From: Lacrimispora sp. 210928-DFI.3.58
Lineage (GTDB): Bacteria; Bacillota; Clostridia; Lachnospirales; Lachnospiraceae
Reading direction: 5' to 3'
NCBI RefSeq assembly: GCF_020554865.1
Contig: NZ_JAJCIC010000040.1
Coordinates: forward strand, 1 to 27,134
Length of the DNA stretch: 27,134 bases
The notes beneath the pieces were generated by a model that saw only the letters and a program-made list of their open reading frames with translations, did not search any database and had not been told where the DNA came from. This document shows, one piece after another, positions 7,880-16,086 of the stretch (position 1 is its first letter; each line of letters begins with the position of its first letter). The position numbers and the translations under genes are program-made.

Positions 7880-7927
7880 ATGAAATGTGCAAACCACTTT
7901 TTTGGTTTGCACATTTTTTCTTTTTAA
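7880..7927 (+). CDS. Possible 15-residue leader peptide
   Basis: An ATG 16 nt after the predicted transcription start opens MKCANHFFGLHIFSF and stops at TAA 7925-7927, 12 nt before the MATE start codon. The ORF spans the whole attenuator stem-loop and its T-run, so a ribosome on it would melt the hairpin. There is no recognisable ribosome-binding site, and Phe codons are simply what a T-run gives in this frame. Leader ORFs with ribosome-dependent antitermination are known ahead of drug exporters such as bmrCD in Bacillus; whether this one is translated is unproven. Confidence 0.25.
   Translation: MKCANHFFGLHIFSF
7884..7925 (+). terminator. Leader attenuator ahead of the exporter operon
   Basis: A perfect 12-bp stem AATGTGCAAACC (7884-7895) / GGTTTGCACATT (7904-7915) with an 8-nt loop is followed by TTTTCTTTTT. 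It lies between the operon promoter and the MATE ribosome-binding site. No plus-strand gene lies upstream that it could serve, because the preceding gene is on the other strand and pckA already has its own terminator. So it must act on this operon's own leader. Confidence 0.85.
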
Positions 7928-7939
7928 ACAGGAGGATTT

Positions 7940-9325
7940 ATGGAAAGAAAAAACAAAATGGGCTATATGCCCATGACAAGGCTTATGATCAATATGTCCC
8001 TGCCGCTCATGTTCTCGCTGCTGATCCAATCACTCTACAACATCGTGGACAGCATCTTTGTGGCACGGCTGGGACAGGAGGCGCTGACTGCTGTGTCTCT
8101 TGCGTACCCGGTACAGATTCTGATGATCGCTGTTTCTGTGGGCACCAGCGTCGGTATCAACTCGCTGCTCTCCAAGAGCATCGGCGCTAAGGACTCCGCC
8201 CTGACCGGGAACACCGCCACTACCGGAGTGCTCCTCTCTCTTCTGGGCGCAGCGGTCTTTATGCTTCTGGGCCTGTTCTGTACAGACAGCTTCGCAGGAA
8301 TGTTCACCAGTGATCCCTTCATCGGCGGTGCCTGCGCGGAGTACCTCTCCATCTGTATGCTCTTCTGCCTGGGAACCTTTGTGAGCACCATGTTCCAGCG
8401 ATTTTTGCAGTCCGTTGGAAATACCGTTGGCAGCATGCTCACTCTGGTGGCCGGAGCTGTGACAAACCTGATCCTGGACCCCATTTTGATCTTCGGCCTG
8501 TTGGGCTTTCCTGCCATGGGGATCCGCGGCGCAGCCATTGCCACAGTCATCGGGCAATGGATATGTGCTGTGTACGCTGTTCTGCTGAACCGCTTTTGCA
8601 ATCCCACTGTCCAGCCAAAATGGAAGGGCTACCGGCTGGAGGGCCGTATCCTGGCTGACATTTACCGGGTCGGCCTGCCCACCATTATCACCCAGGCTCT
8701 TGGAAGCATCATGGTTTCCGCCATCAACGGGATCCTGATGCCCCTTTCTCCGGCAGCTGTTGCATTTTTCGGCGTATACTACAAGCTCCAAAACTTCCTC
8801 TTTATGCCCATGAACGGGCTGGGACAGGCAGCCATCCCCATTGTCGGATATAATTACGGCACCAGGCAGCCGGAGCGTGTACGGTCTGCCTTCTGCACGG
8901 CGCTCCCCATGGCCGCAGGCATCGCCCTGCTGGCAACAGCGGTGTTCTGCGCCATTCCCGGATGGCTGCTCCAATTGTTTGACGCTGATGCCAACATGCT
9001 GGCCCTCGGCATTCCGGCCTTAAGGACCATCTCCTTTACCTTTGTCTTTGCCTCCGTGACCATGATCCTGGGCTATGCCGCTTCCGGCCTTGGAAACGGC
9101 TTTATCAATATGGCTGGCACAAGCCTGCGCCAGGTAATCATTTTCGTACCTCTGGTCTGGATACTGGCCAAAACTGCAGGCATTGGCTCTGTCTGGTATG
9201 CATTTTGGGCAGCAGAGCCGGCAGCCGCTCTTTACGCCATTTTCAGCAGTATCCGTCTGCTGTATAAACGGGGAATCCTGACAGACCGGCTTTATCCTTT
9301 GGCCGGGAAAACACATCCGAGATAA
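7940..9325 (+). CDS. MATE-family efflux transporter
   Basis: A 461-residue polytopic protein of the MATE family: NMSLPLMFSLLIQSLYNIVDSIFVARLG at the N-terminus is the family's first-helix region, and the second half repeats it at VGLPTIITQALGSIMVSAINGILM. GLGQAAIPIVGYNYG is the conserved loop after helix 8 or so. Expected role is Na+- or H+-driven export of cationic or amphipathic drugs. Start at 7940 has GGAGG 4 nt upstream. It opens a three-gene operon with two ABC half-transporters (13-bp gap to the next gene), so the whole unit is dedicated to export. It is the second MATE gene in the window; the two differ clearly in sequence. Confidence 0.95.
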   Translation: MERKNKMGYMPMTRLMINMSLPLMFSLLIQSLYNIVDSIFVARLGQEALTAVSLAYPVQILMIAVSVGTSVGINSLLSKSIGAKDSALTGNTATTGVLLSLLGAAVFMLLGLFCTDSFAGMFTSDPFIGGACAEYLSICMLFCLGTFVSTMFQRFLQSVGNTVGSMLTLVAGAVTNLILDPILIFGLLGFPAMGIRGAAIATVIGQWICAVYAVLLNRFCNPTVQPKWKGYRLEGRILADIYRVGLPTIITQALGSIMVSAINGILMPLSPAAVAFFGVYYKLQNFLFMPMNGLGQAAIPIVGYNYGTRQPERVRSAFCTALPMAAGIALLATAVFCAIPGWLLQLFDADANMLALGIPALRTISFTFVFASVTMILGYAASGLGNGFINMAGTSLRQVIIFVPLVWILAKTAGIGSVWYAFWAAEPAAALYAIFSSIRLLYKRGILTDRLYPLAGKTHPR

Positions 9326-9338
9326 AGAAAGGAGACTT

Positions 9339-11078
9339 ATGTGGAAGTATATAAAAAGGTATCTTCACTTTGCGGTCATCGCTGCGGCGTTTATGGTCGG
9401 CGAGGTGATGATGGATCTATTGCAGCCAACGATCATGAGTGCCATTATTGATGACGGCGTATTAGGTGTCAATACAGGCGGCGCAGGCGACCTTCACCTG
9501 ATCTGGACGCTGGGGCTTCAGATGATCGTCCTGATCCTCTTTGGCGGCCTGTGCGGCAGCCTCAACAATATGTTTGTCCACATGACCGGACAGAATATCG
9601 GCAACGAAATGCGCAAGGATTCCTTTCGCAGGATCATGTCCTTTTCCTTTCCCCAGGTGGACCAGTTCGGCACCGGCTCGCTGGTGACCCGTGTGACCAA
9701 TGACATCACCCAGGTACAGAACTTTGTGTCACAGTTTGTCCGCGGCATGATCCGCACCTCCATGCTGATGTTTGGAAGCATTTTCTTCCTGTTTCAGCTG
9801 AATCAGGACTTTGGCAGGATCGTGCTGTGTGCCTTTCCGTTTATTGTCGGGGTTCTGGCCTTCTGCTTAAGCAGGGCCAACCCGCTGTTTGGGAAGCTCC
9901 AGGCACAGCTGGATGAGATCAATGCCATCATGCAGGAGGATGTGTCCGGTATCCGGATCATCAAGGCATGCGTCCGGGAGGTTTACGAAAAGATCCGGTT
10001 TGGCAGGTCCAATGACAAGCTGGTCAAAACCCAGCTCCAGGTACTGACGATCTTCGCTTTTATGAATCCTGCCATGAATGCCCTGATGTATGTGGTCGTC
10101 CTGGTGCTTCTTCTGACAGGCTCTGCCCAGGTTGGCGCAGGCACTGCCACTCCCGGCATTATCATAGCAGCGATCACCTACACGACCCAGCTGTTAAACG
10201 GCATCCTGATGCTTGTTCTGCTGTTCCAGAACATTTCCAGAGGCATTGCATCCTGGGGCCGCGTCAGGGAGATCCTGTACAGCCAGCCTGATCTAAAGAA
10301 CGGCGGCTTTGACGGGAAGACAGAGGTATCCGGTGAAATTGAATTCCGTGGTGTTTCCTTTACTTATCCCGGAAGCACACAGGTTGTGTTAAAGGACATT
10401 GACCTTACGATCCATTCCGGTGAAACCATCGCGATCATGGGCGCCACTGGCTGCGGAAAATCCTCCCTGGTGAATCTGATCCCCCGGTTTTATGATGCAG
10501 CAGAGGGGATGGTACTGGTAGACGGCGTGGATGTCCGCAAATACGACTTAAAAGCCCTGCGGCAAAAGATCTCCATCGCCCTGCAGAAAAGCGAGCTGTT
10601 CAGTATCCTGATCCGTGAGAATATCGCCTGGGGAAAGCCGGACTCCTCTGAAGCCCAGATCCTCCAGGCGGCAAGGACGGCCCAGGCGGATCAGTTCATC
10701 CGCTCTGCGCCCCAGGGCTATGACACCTTAGTGGATGAACGGGGCATGAGCCTCTCCGGCGGCCAACGGCAGCGGATCTCCATTGCAAGATCTGTCGTAA
10801 AGGACGCCAAGATCCTGATCTTAGACGACTCCACCAGTGCCCTTGACCTAAAGACCGAGGCTGATCTGTATGCGGCATTGAAGGAAGCCAGTCCCAAAAG
10901 CACAAAGATCATCATTGCACAGCGCATTGCATCTGTCCGGCAGGCGGACCGGATCGTGGTATTGGAAAATGGACGGATCGCTGCCTGCGGTACACACGAG
11001 GAGCTGATGAATACCTGTACGGCTTATCAGGATATTTATGATTCCCAGCTGGGAAAGGAGGAGCAGTATGGCCGATGA
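9339..11078 (+). CDS. ABC multidrug exporter half-transporter, degenerate-site subunit
   Basis: 579 residues: an N-terminal six-helix exporter domain (about 1-320) fused to an ATPase domain. Walker A is GATGCGKS (residues 368-375), the signature LSGGQRQRIS is intact, but Walker B reads LILDDSTSALD, with Asp497 where the catalytic Glu should be, and the switch His is replaced by Gln528 (IIIAQRIAS). This is the pattern of the degenerate-site subunit in heterodimeric exporters such as BmrC, LmrC or TM287. It therefore needs the next gene's product as partner. AAAGGAG lies 4 nt before the ATG, and the gene is followed by its partner with an 11-nt overlap. Expected substrate: amphipathic drugs or toxins; not deducible further. 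Confidence 0.95.
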   Translation: MWKYIKRYLHFAVIAAAFMVGEVMMDLLQPTIMSAIIDDGVLGVNTGGAGDLHLIWTLGLQMIVLILFGGLCGSLNNMFVHMTGQNIGNEMRKDSFRRIMSFSFPQVDQFGTGSLVTRVTNDITQVQNFVSQFVRGMIRTSMLMFGSIFFLFQLNQDFGRIVLCAFPFIVGVLAFCLSRANPLFGKLQAQLDEINAIMQEDVSGIRIIKACVREVYEKIRFGRSNDKLVKTQLQVLTIFAFMNPAMNALMYVVVLVLLLTGSAQVGAGTATPGIIIAAITYTTQLLNGILMLVLLFQNISRGIASWGRVREILYSQPDLKNGGFDGKTEVSGEIEFRGVSFTYPGSTQVVLKDIDLTIHSGETIAIMGATGCGKSSLVNLIPRFYDAAEGMVLVDGVDVRKYDLKALRQKISIALQKSELFSILIRENIAWGKPDSSEAQILQAARTAQADQFIRSAPQGYDTLVDERGMSLSGGQRQRISIARSVVKDAKILILDDSTSALDLKTEADLYAALKEASPKSTKIIIAQRIASVRQADRIVVLENGRIAACGTHEELMNTCTAYQDIYDSQLGKEEQYGR

Positions 11079-12879
11079 GAAAAAGTTATTGGAACGCACC
11101 TTACCGGGAATGAACCGGGAAGCGCGGTTTGCCCAGGTTGAGCATGCGGAAAATGTCCGCGATACCCTGAAATGTATCCTGGCCTACTTTGCCAGGGAAA
11201 AATCCATGGTCCTTATCATGCTCTTTATCGTTATCCTTGGAACCCTCTGCGGTGTTTATGCACCCAGTTTGCAGAGCTGGTCTATTGATATCATTGCCGG
11301 CACCAGAGAGGGACGCTTATCATACACACTGGGGCTGATGTTTGGGGCGTATCTGATCTACAGCGGCTGCCAGCTGCTCCAGGGTCTCATCAGCGCAAGG
11401 CTCAGCCAGCGCATTGTAAAGCAGATGCGCGGGGAGCTGTTTGCAAAAATCGTTGACCTGCCGATCCGGTATCTGGATACCCACTCTCACGGCGATGTAA
11501 TGAGCCGCATGACAAACGATATTGAGAACATTTCCACCACTGTCTCCCAGTCTCTGCCGTCCCTGTTTTCCGGCGTATTGACGATCATTGGCACGGTGGC
11601 TGTCATGCTCTGGTACTGCTGGCAGCTGGCCCTTTTGAGCCTCGGCACTGTGCTTCTGACCCTGATCGCAACCAAAGTCCTCTCAAAAAAAGTCCGCCAA
11701 TTTTCCAGGAAGCGCCAGATGCTGCTTGGCAGGCTCAACGGCACTGTGGAGGAGATGATCTCCGGCTATCACACTGTTGTTGCCTATGACCACCAGGATG
11801 CAACCATAGAAGAATTCTGCGCCACGGCAGACGACCTGACAAAGGCAGGTATCCGCACGGATATTTTCAGCGGCGTCATGGGACCTGTCATGAACTGTAT
11901 TGGCAACATAGGCTTTGTTATCATTGCGGCCTTTGGCGGATATTTTGCCGTCCATGGTTTGATCTCCGTCGGTGTCATTTCCGCCTTTATCGTCTATGCC
12001 AAGCAGTTTAGCCGCCCTATCAATGAGATCGCACAGATCTACGGACAGCTCCAGACAGCCATCGCCGGTGCGGAGCGGGTGTTTGCCGTTCTCCATGAGA
12101 CCAGCGAGGATATGGAAGGAGAGGAGCTGAAACAGGACAAAAATGCTGCCGTGCATTTTAAACATGTGAATTTTTCCTATGTATCCGGCCATCCTGTGAT
12201 CCGCGATTTCAGCCTGACTGTCCCCTCCGGAAAAAAGGTCGCTCTGGTGGGCTCCACAGGCAGCGGAAAGACTACGGTGGTGAATCTGCTGATGCGCTTT
12301 TACGACATCGACAGCGGCAGGATCCTGATCAATGGCCAGAATATCGCAGGCCTGTCCAGAAGCAGCCTCCGCAAACATGCAGCCATCGTTCTGCAGGATA
12401 CGGTCCTTTTTTCTGATACTGTCCGAAACAACCTGACCTATGCCAATGAGACTGCCACCGGCGAACAGCTAAAGCAGGCCATCCATATGAGCCGCTGCAG
12501 GGAGCTGATCGATATGCTTCCCCAGGGCCTTGATACTGTGCTCACCTCTGCCGGAGGGAACCTAAGCCAGGGCCAGCGCCAGCTTTTGGCGATCGCACGC
12601 GCTTTTGTGGCAGATCCTGAGATCCTGATCTTAGATGAGGCCACCTCCAATGTGGATACGCGGACAGAAAAGGCCATCCAGGCCGCCATGCAGCACATCA
12701 TGCAGAACCGCACCAGCATCATCATTGCCCACCGCCTCAGCACGATCCGCGATGCGGATATCATCGTCGTAATGGATCAGGGCAGGATCATTGAAAGCGG
12801 AAGCCACAGTGAGCTGCTGGCACAGCGCGGGAAATACTATGAACTGTACATGACGCAGTACGCGGGATTCGCCACATGA
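11068..12879 (+). CDS. ABC multidrug exporter half-transporter, catalytic subunit
   Basis: 603 residues: a soluble N-terminal stretch of about 40, a six-helix exporter domain, then an ATPase domain. Walker A GSTGSGKT is at 395-402, Walker B LILDEATS has the catalytic Glu524, and the switch His555 is present (IIIAHRLST). The signature is altered to LSQGQ (499-503). This complements the preceding subunit: one composite ATP site is intact, the other combines the partner's Asp/Gln changes with this altered signature. I start at 11068 (MADEKK), where GGAGG is 6 nt upstream and the ATG overlaps the previous gene by 11 nt; an ATG 10 codons earlier is less likely. It is the last gene of the operon, with a terminator overlapping its 3' end. 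Confidence 0.95.
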   Translation: MADEKKLLERTLPGMNREARFAQVEHAENVRDTLKCILAYFAREKSMVLIMLFIVILGTLCGVYAPSLQSWSIDIIAGTREGRLSYTLGLMFGAYLIYSGCQLLQGLISARLSQRIVKQMRGELFAKIVDLPIRYLDTHSHGDVMSRMTNDIENISTTVSQSLPSLFSGVLTIIGTVAVMLWYCWQLALLSLGTVLLTLIATKVLSKKVRQFSRKRQMLLGRLNGTVEEMISGYHTVVAYDHQDATIEEFCATADDLTKAGIRTDIFSGVMGPVMNCIGNIGFVIIAAFGGYFAVHGLISVGVISAFIVYAKQFSRPINEIAQIYGQLQTAIAGAERVFAVLHETSEDMEGEELKQDKNAAVHFKHVNFSYVSGHPVIRDFSLTVPSGKKVALVGSTGSGKTTVVNLLMRFYDIDSGRILINGQNIAGLSRSSLRKHAAIVLQDTVLFSDTVRNNLTYANETATGEQLKQAIHMSRCRELIDMLPQGLDTVLTSAGGNLSQGQRQLLAIARAFVADPEILILDEATSNVDTRTEKAIQAAMQHIMQNRTSIIIAHRLSTIRDADIIVVMDQGRIIESGSHSELLAQRGKYYELYMTQYAGFAT

Positions 12880-12902
12880 CGGATCCCGCATACTGCGCTT
12901 TT
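12854..12902 (+). terminator. Terminator of the exporter operon
   Basis: CGCAGTA-C-GCGGGAT (12854-12868) pairs with ATCCCGC-A-TACTGCG (12883-12897) with one internal mismatch and a 14-nt loop, then CTTTTATT. The 5' arm is inside the last codons of the ABC gene. Confidence 0.75.
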
Positions 12903-12931
12903 ATTCTTCTGTTGTCCATTCCGGAGCTGCA

Positions 12932-14896
12932 TTACAGCATGTGTTCCTTCAGCACATCATGGTCTCTCAATACTTTTTCTATAACCGTACCCTTTACGAA
13001 ATGGATCAACGGCTTTTTCAAAAGGTTTAAGGGACCCGGCAGCTCGATCTCCAGAGGAGATTTGCCGTCCATCAGCTTTACGGAGCTGTCAAGGAGGGCA
13101 CGGATGTCATAGACGCTCCCCCAGACCTCCGGAACTCCGCGGTCTACGCCGAGAAGTCCGTACACTGCCTCCATGGCTGTCCGCACGGAATACTCTGTTG
13201 TAAATACCGTATCCCTCGGTGTCTGGGCAAACTGGCCCAGAAATGCAAAGTTTACGCAGCCGTCCGGGATCACATCGGGACGGTCTCCCTTTGTCCTCGG
13301 CATGAAAAATGCAGTAACATAGGGCATCATTGTCGGAACGCAGACTGCGCTGTGCTCCGCTAACTCCTCTATCTCCTCTGACGGAACGCCCAAATGGTAC
13401 AGCCACTCCTCTGTGATCTCTTTTCCGGTGCATTCCTTCATAGGCTTCTTCACATAGTCCCCCGGCACATCGGTGAACAATCCATATACCCAGACACATA
13501 CCTTATCGGGATCCTGCTCCTTAAACTGGCCCTGCCTGTTGATGGTCCAGCTCATCAGCCAGCTGGAATCCTGGCAGCTCACAATACCGCCGGTCACCAC
13601 TTTGCCGCTCTTTGGATCGCGCTTGCAGATCTTTGTGATGTATGGAATGATCCTGTCATCCTGGGTTGTGATCGTGGCGGACTCCCAGTTTGTCTTGGAA
13701 ATATCGGAACAGAATTTCTCAGGACGTCCAAAGGAGGGATCCTGCTTCGCAATATTCTTCCAGAGGCTCCAGCATCCGCTTGTGCGGGTCTCGGCTTCTT
13801 TATCCGGCGCATGGTTCTGATCGCCGTAAATGGTCCCTTCCGTACAGCTTCCGTTGGTCACGAATACCAGATCATTTTCTGTGAGCGGGATCTCTTTTTC
13901 CTCTCCTTTGACCCTGCACTGAATGGTTTTCGCAATCTTTTTCTTGTCCTTAAACTCAAAAATCACATTGGTGACCTCTGTGTGGAACTGGAAATCCACT
14001 CCGGCCTTCTCCAGGTATTTCTGCATAGGAAGAATCAGGGACTCATATTGATTGTATCTTGTAAACTTCAATGCGCTGAAATCCGGAAGCCCTGCAATGT
14101 GATGGATGAATCTCTGGAAATACAATTTCATTTCCAGGGCACTGTGCCAGCTCTCAAAGGCAAACATGGTCCTCCAGTACAGCCAGAAGGTGGAATTGAA
14201 CACCTCCTCATCCAGCACATCCTCAATGGTCTTGTCATACAGGTCTTCATCCTTTGTCATGAAAAGCTTCATGATCTCCATGCAGCCCTTCTGGCTGAGA
14301 TTGAATTTGCCGTCTGTATGGGCATCCTGTCCTCTGTTCACAGTGGCGCGGCAGAGAGAATAGTTGGGATCATGCTTGTTCAGCCAGTAATATTCATCCA
14401 GCACAGAGGCTCCCGGGACCTCCAGGGACGGAATGCTGTGGAACAAGTCCCAGAGACACTCAAAATGGTTTTCCATCTCTCTTCCGCCGCGCATCACATA
14501 GCCCCGTGTGGGATCGTTGATACCATCACAGGCGCCGCCGGCAACATCCATTGCCTCCAAAATGTGGATATGGGAACCAGGCATCTGCCCGTCACGCACA
14601 AGGAAGCAGGCTGCCGCCAGGGAAGCCAGCCCGCCGCCCACCAGATAGGCGCTCTTTCCTTCTACTCCCTCCGGCTTTTCCGGCCGGGCAAAGGCCTCGT
14701 AGTTTCCGCTTGTGTAGTAAATCCCCTTTTTGTTCTTAGCATCCCTGCCCCGCTCCGTATTGCGGTACTCACTGTTTCCCGGCATCTGCTTCCGGGAGCC
14801 CTTCTTTTCTTTCAGTGATTTTGCGATCATCACCGCTGTGCCCGTGCCTGCCAGCATTGCTGATGCCACACCAATTTTTATTCCCTTTTTCCCCAT
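12932..14896 (-). CDS. ohyA: Oleate hydratase (MCRA family) with N-terminal hydrophobic extension
   Basis: Oleate hydratase (EC 4.2.1.53) adds water to the cis-9 double bond of free unsaturated fatty acids, giving 10-hydroxy acids; it is FAD-dependent without net redox and is thought to detoxify fatty acids in gut bacteria. The core starts near residue 58 with YYTSGNYEAFARPEKPEGV, then the FAD fold VGGGLASLAAACFLVRDG (86 onward), RGGREMENHFECLWDL with the conserved acidic residue, and the C-terminal LGQFAQTPRDTVFTTEYSVRTAMEAVY. At 654 residues it is longer than the usual ~590: residues 1-57 add a hydrophobic helix (IGVASAMLAGTGTAVMIA) and a charged linker. It is monocistronic, and the AGGAAAGG site is 11 nt from the ATG. 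No TetR-type regulator is adjacent. Confidence 0.95.
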   Translation of the reverse strand: MGKKGIKIGVASAMLAGTGTAVMIAKSLKEKKGSRKQMPGNSEYRNTERGRDAKNKKGIYYTSGNYEAFARPEKPEGVEGKSAYLVGGGLASLAAACFLVRDGQMPGSHIHILEAMDVAGGACDGINDPTRGYVMRGGREMENHFECLWDLFHSIPSLEVPGASVLDEYYWLNKHDPNYSLCRATVNRGQDAHTDGKFNLSQKGCMEIMKLFMTKDEDLYDKTIEDVLDEEVFNSTFWLYWRTMFAFESWHSALEMKLYFQRFIHHIAGLPDFSALKFTRYNQYESLILPMQKYLEKAGVDFQFHTEVTNVIFEFKDKKKIAKTIQCRVKGEEKEIPLTENDLVFVTNGSCTEGTIYGDQNHAPDKEAETRTSGCWSLWKNIAKQDPSFGRPEKFCSDISKTNWESATITTQDDRIIPYITKICKRDPKSGKVVTGGIVSCQDSSWLMSWTINRQGQFKEQDPDKVCVWVYGLFTDVPGDYVKKPMKECTGKEITEEWLYHLGVPSEEIEELAEHSAVCVPTMMPYVTAFFMPRTKGDRPDVIPDGCVNFAFLGQFAQTPRDTVFTTEYSVRTAMEAVYGLLGVDRGVPEVWGSVYDIRALLDSSVKLMDGKSPLEIELPGPLNLLKKPLIHFVKGTVIEKVLRDHDVLKEHML

Positions 14897-15230
14897 ACTT
14901 GTAACCGCCTTTCCTACGATTTTGACACCAGGTTATTTCTGATGTTTTTCCGATAAATGTAGTTTTTAATACCACTTTATCAGTTATAAATATCTACATA
15001 ATACTATACTTTATTAATGCATATTTTACAAGCAAAACCAGAAAAAATATCGCTCCTTCCCTTTCTGTGCAGCAAAAAATGATCCCCTGCAGTCAGATTT
15101 CCTATTGCATCTGATCTTTTATGATTTTGTCCTATTATCTGGCGATATTTCTATAGATAACATCCATTTCATGAAATATAATGATAGGAAATCAGTCCTG
15201 ATCAAAAGAAAACGGAAAGGAGAACTGCAG
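14897..15230. other. Divergent control region, ohyA / PHP phosphatase
   Basis: 334 bp, visibly AT-rich. It contains the ohyA promoter (15003-15031), an imperfect dyad downstream of it, and, toward the plus-strand gene, a TATAAT at about 15176-15181 without a good -35. A distant 10-bp inverted pair GATTTCCTAT (15096-15105) / ATAGGAAATC (15184-15193) brackets that region. No small gene is evident. Confidence 0.5.
15003..15031 (-). promoter_or_regulatory. Promoter of oleate hydratase
   Basis: Minus-strand TTGTAA (15031-15026), 17-bp spacer, TATAGT (15008-15003), giving a leader of about 100 nt. An imperfect dyad with 6-bp arms GATAAA/TTTATC lies downstream, near 14953-14982, and could be an operator. 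Confidence 0.5.
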
Positions 15231-16070
15231 ATGTACGCAGACTACCACTTACACACTTATTACAGCGATGATTCTGATTATCCTATGGAGCAGCTTGTGA
15301 AGGATGCTGTTTCCATGGGACTTTCGGAGATCTGCTTTACTGATCATGTGGATTATGGCGTGAAGGAGGATTGGCCGGACGGGCCGGACACTTATCAGCC
15401 GGAAGAAAAGGCAGCGCTTCCTGCCATGAATGTAAAATATCCCGCATATCATGCCGAGATCAAACAAATAAAAAGGAAATATAACGGAAGGATCACCATA
15501 CGGGAAGGGATGGAGTTTGGCATGCAGGTACATACCATTCCCCAATACCAGAAGCTCTTCTCTTCCTATCCCTTTGATTTTATCATTCTGTCCTGTCATC
15601 AGGTAGAAGATAAGGAATTTTGGAACCAGGATTTTCAAAAGGGGAAAACACAGGACGAATACAACCGCAGATATTACGAAGAGATCCTTCGCGTTATAAA
15701 GAGCTATAAGGATTACAGCGTACTTGGACATTTGGATATGATCACGCGCTATGACCTGGCAGGTATCTATCCCTTTGAAAAGGTCAAAGATATCATCACG
15801 GACATCTTAAAACAGGCCATAAGCGATGGAAAAGGCATCGAAGTCAATACCTCCAGCCACCGCTATGGGCTTCCTGACCTGACTCCATCAAGGGACATTC
15901 TAAAGCTTTACAAGGAACTGGGAGGAACCATTATCACCATAGGCAGCGATACCCATGCTCCGGAACATCTTGCCGCCTATGTAAAGGAAACAGCCAAAGA
16001 ATTAAAACAGCTGGGTTTTTCTTCCATATGCACCTTTGAAAACATGGCTCCCGTGTTTCACCAGCTGTGA
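15231..16070 (+). CDS. PHP-family histidinol-phosphatase
   Basis: The 279-residue protein has the PHP metallo-phosphoesterase fold: HLH (His6, His8) followed by TYYSDDS, FTDHVDYG (His39), GMEFG, ILSCHQVED, LGHLDMITRYD, EVNTSS and the final GSDTHAPE, which together bind a trinuclear metal centre. Length and motif set match HisK/HisJ-type histidinol-phosphatase (EC 3.1.3.15), which removes phosphate from L-histidinol phosphate in histidine synthesis. I start at 15231, with AAAGGAG 8 nt upstream; an in-frame ATG 42 codons earlier lacks one. No other his genes are nearby, so a different small phosphoester substrate is possible. It converges on the PfkB gene with only 16 bp between stops and no clear terminator. 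Confidence 0.85.
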   Translation: MYADYHLHTYYSDDSDYPMEQLVKDAVSMGLSEICFTDHVDYGVKEDWPDGPDTYQPEEKAALPAMNVKYPAYHAEIKQIKRKYNGRITIREGMEFGMQVHTIPQYQKLFSSYPFDFIILSCHQVEDKEFWNQDFQKGKTQDEYNRRYYEEILRVIKSYKDYSVLGHLDMITRYDLAGIYPFEKVKDIITDILKQAISDGKGIEVNTSSHRYGLPDLTPSRDILKLYKELGGTIITIGSDTHAPEHLAAYVKETAKELKQLGFSSICTFENMAPVFHQL

Positions 16071-16086
16071 AAATACAGACCCGCTC

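Larger units (their letters stand above)
7628..7939. other. Control region between DUF2798-like gene and exporter operon
   Basis: This 312-bp stretch holds no complete ordinary gene. It carries a tentative minus-strand promoter at 7756-7784, the strong plus-strand promoter at 7828-7857 and the attenuator at 7884-7925. The remainder, 7640-7750, shows nothing I can interpret beyond a short palindrome GTGCTCAGCAC at 7721-7731. Confidence 0.6.

Noticed and set aside
7858..7883. Possible mini-ykkC (guanidine-II) riboswitch because of the ACGG sequence before a multidrug exporter
   Set aside because: That class needs two stem-loops, each with an ACGR tetraloop on a proper stem. Here ACGG can be closed by only two base pairs and no second copy exists.
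8030..8974. 314-codon minus-strand frame within the MATE gene
   Set aside because: The composition is strongly polar with many His/Gly/Gln, typical of the reverse strand of a membrane-protein gene; no start signal.
13394..14818. 474-codon plus-strand open frame antisense to oleate hydratase
   Set aside because: It lies fully opposite a well-recognised enzyme, with no family motifs or start signals of its own.
15096..15193. Distant 10-bp inverted pair upstream of the PHP phosphatase, considered as a T-box or leader switch
   Set aside because: The arms are about 80 nt apart with little structure between them, no terminator follows and no T-box motif is present.
15231..16070. Calling the PHP protein a DNA polymerase X/III-type PHP or tyrosine phosphatase
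   Set aside because: Length, HLHTYYSDDS start and the GSDTHAPE end match the histidinol-phosphatase group; there is no polymerase domain.
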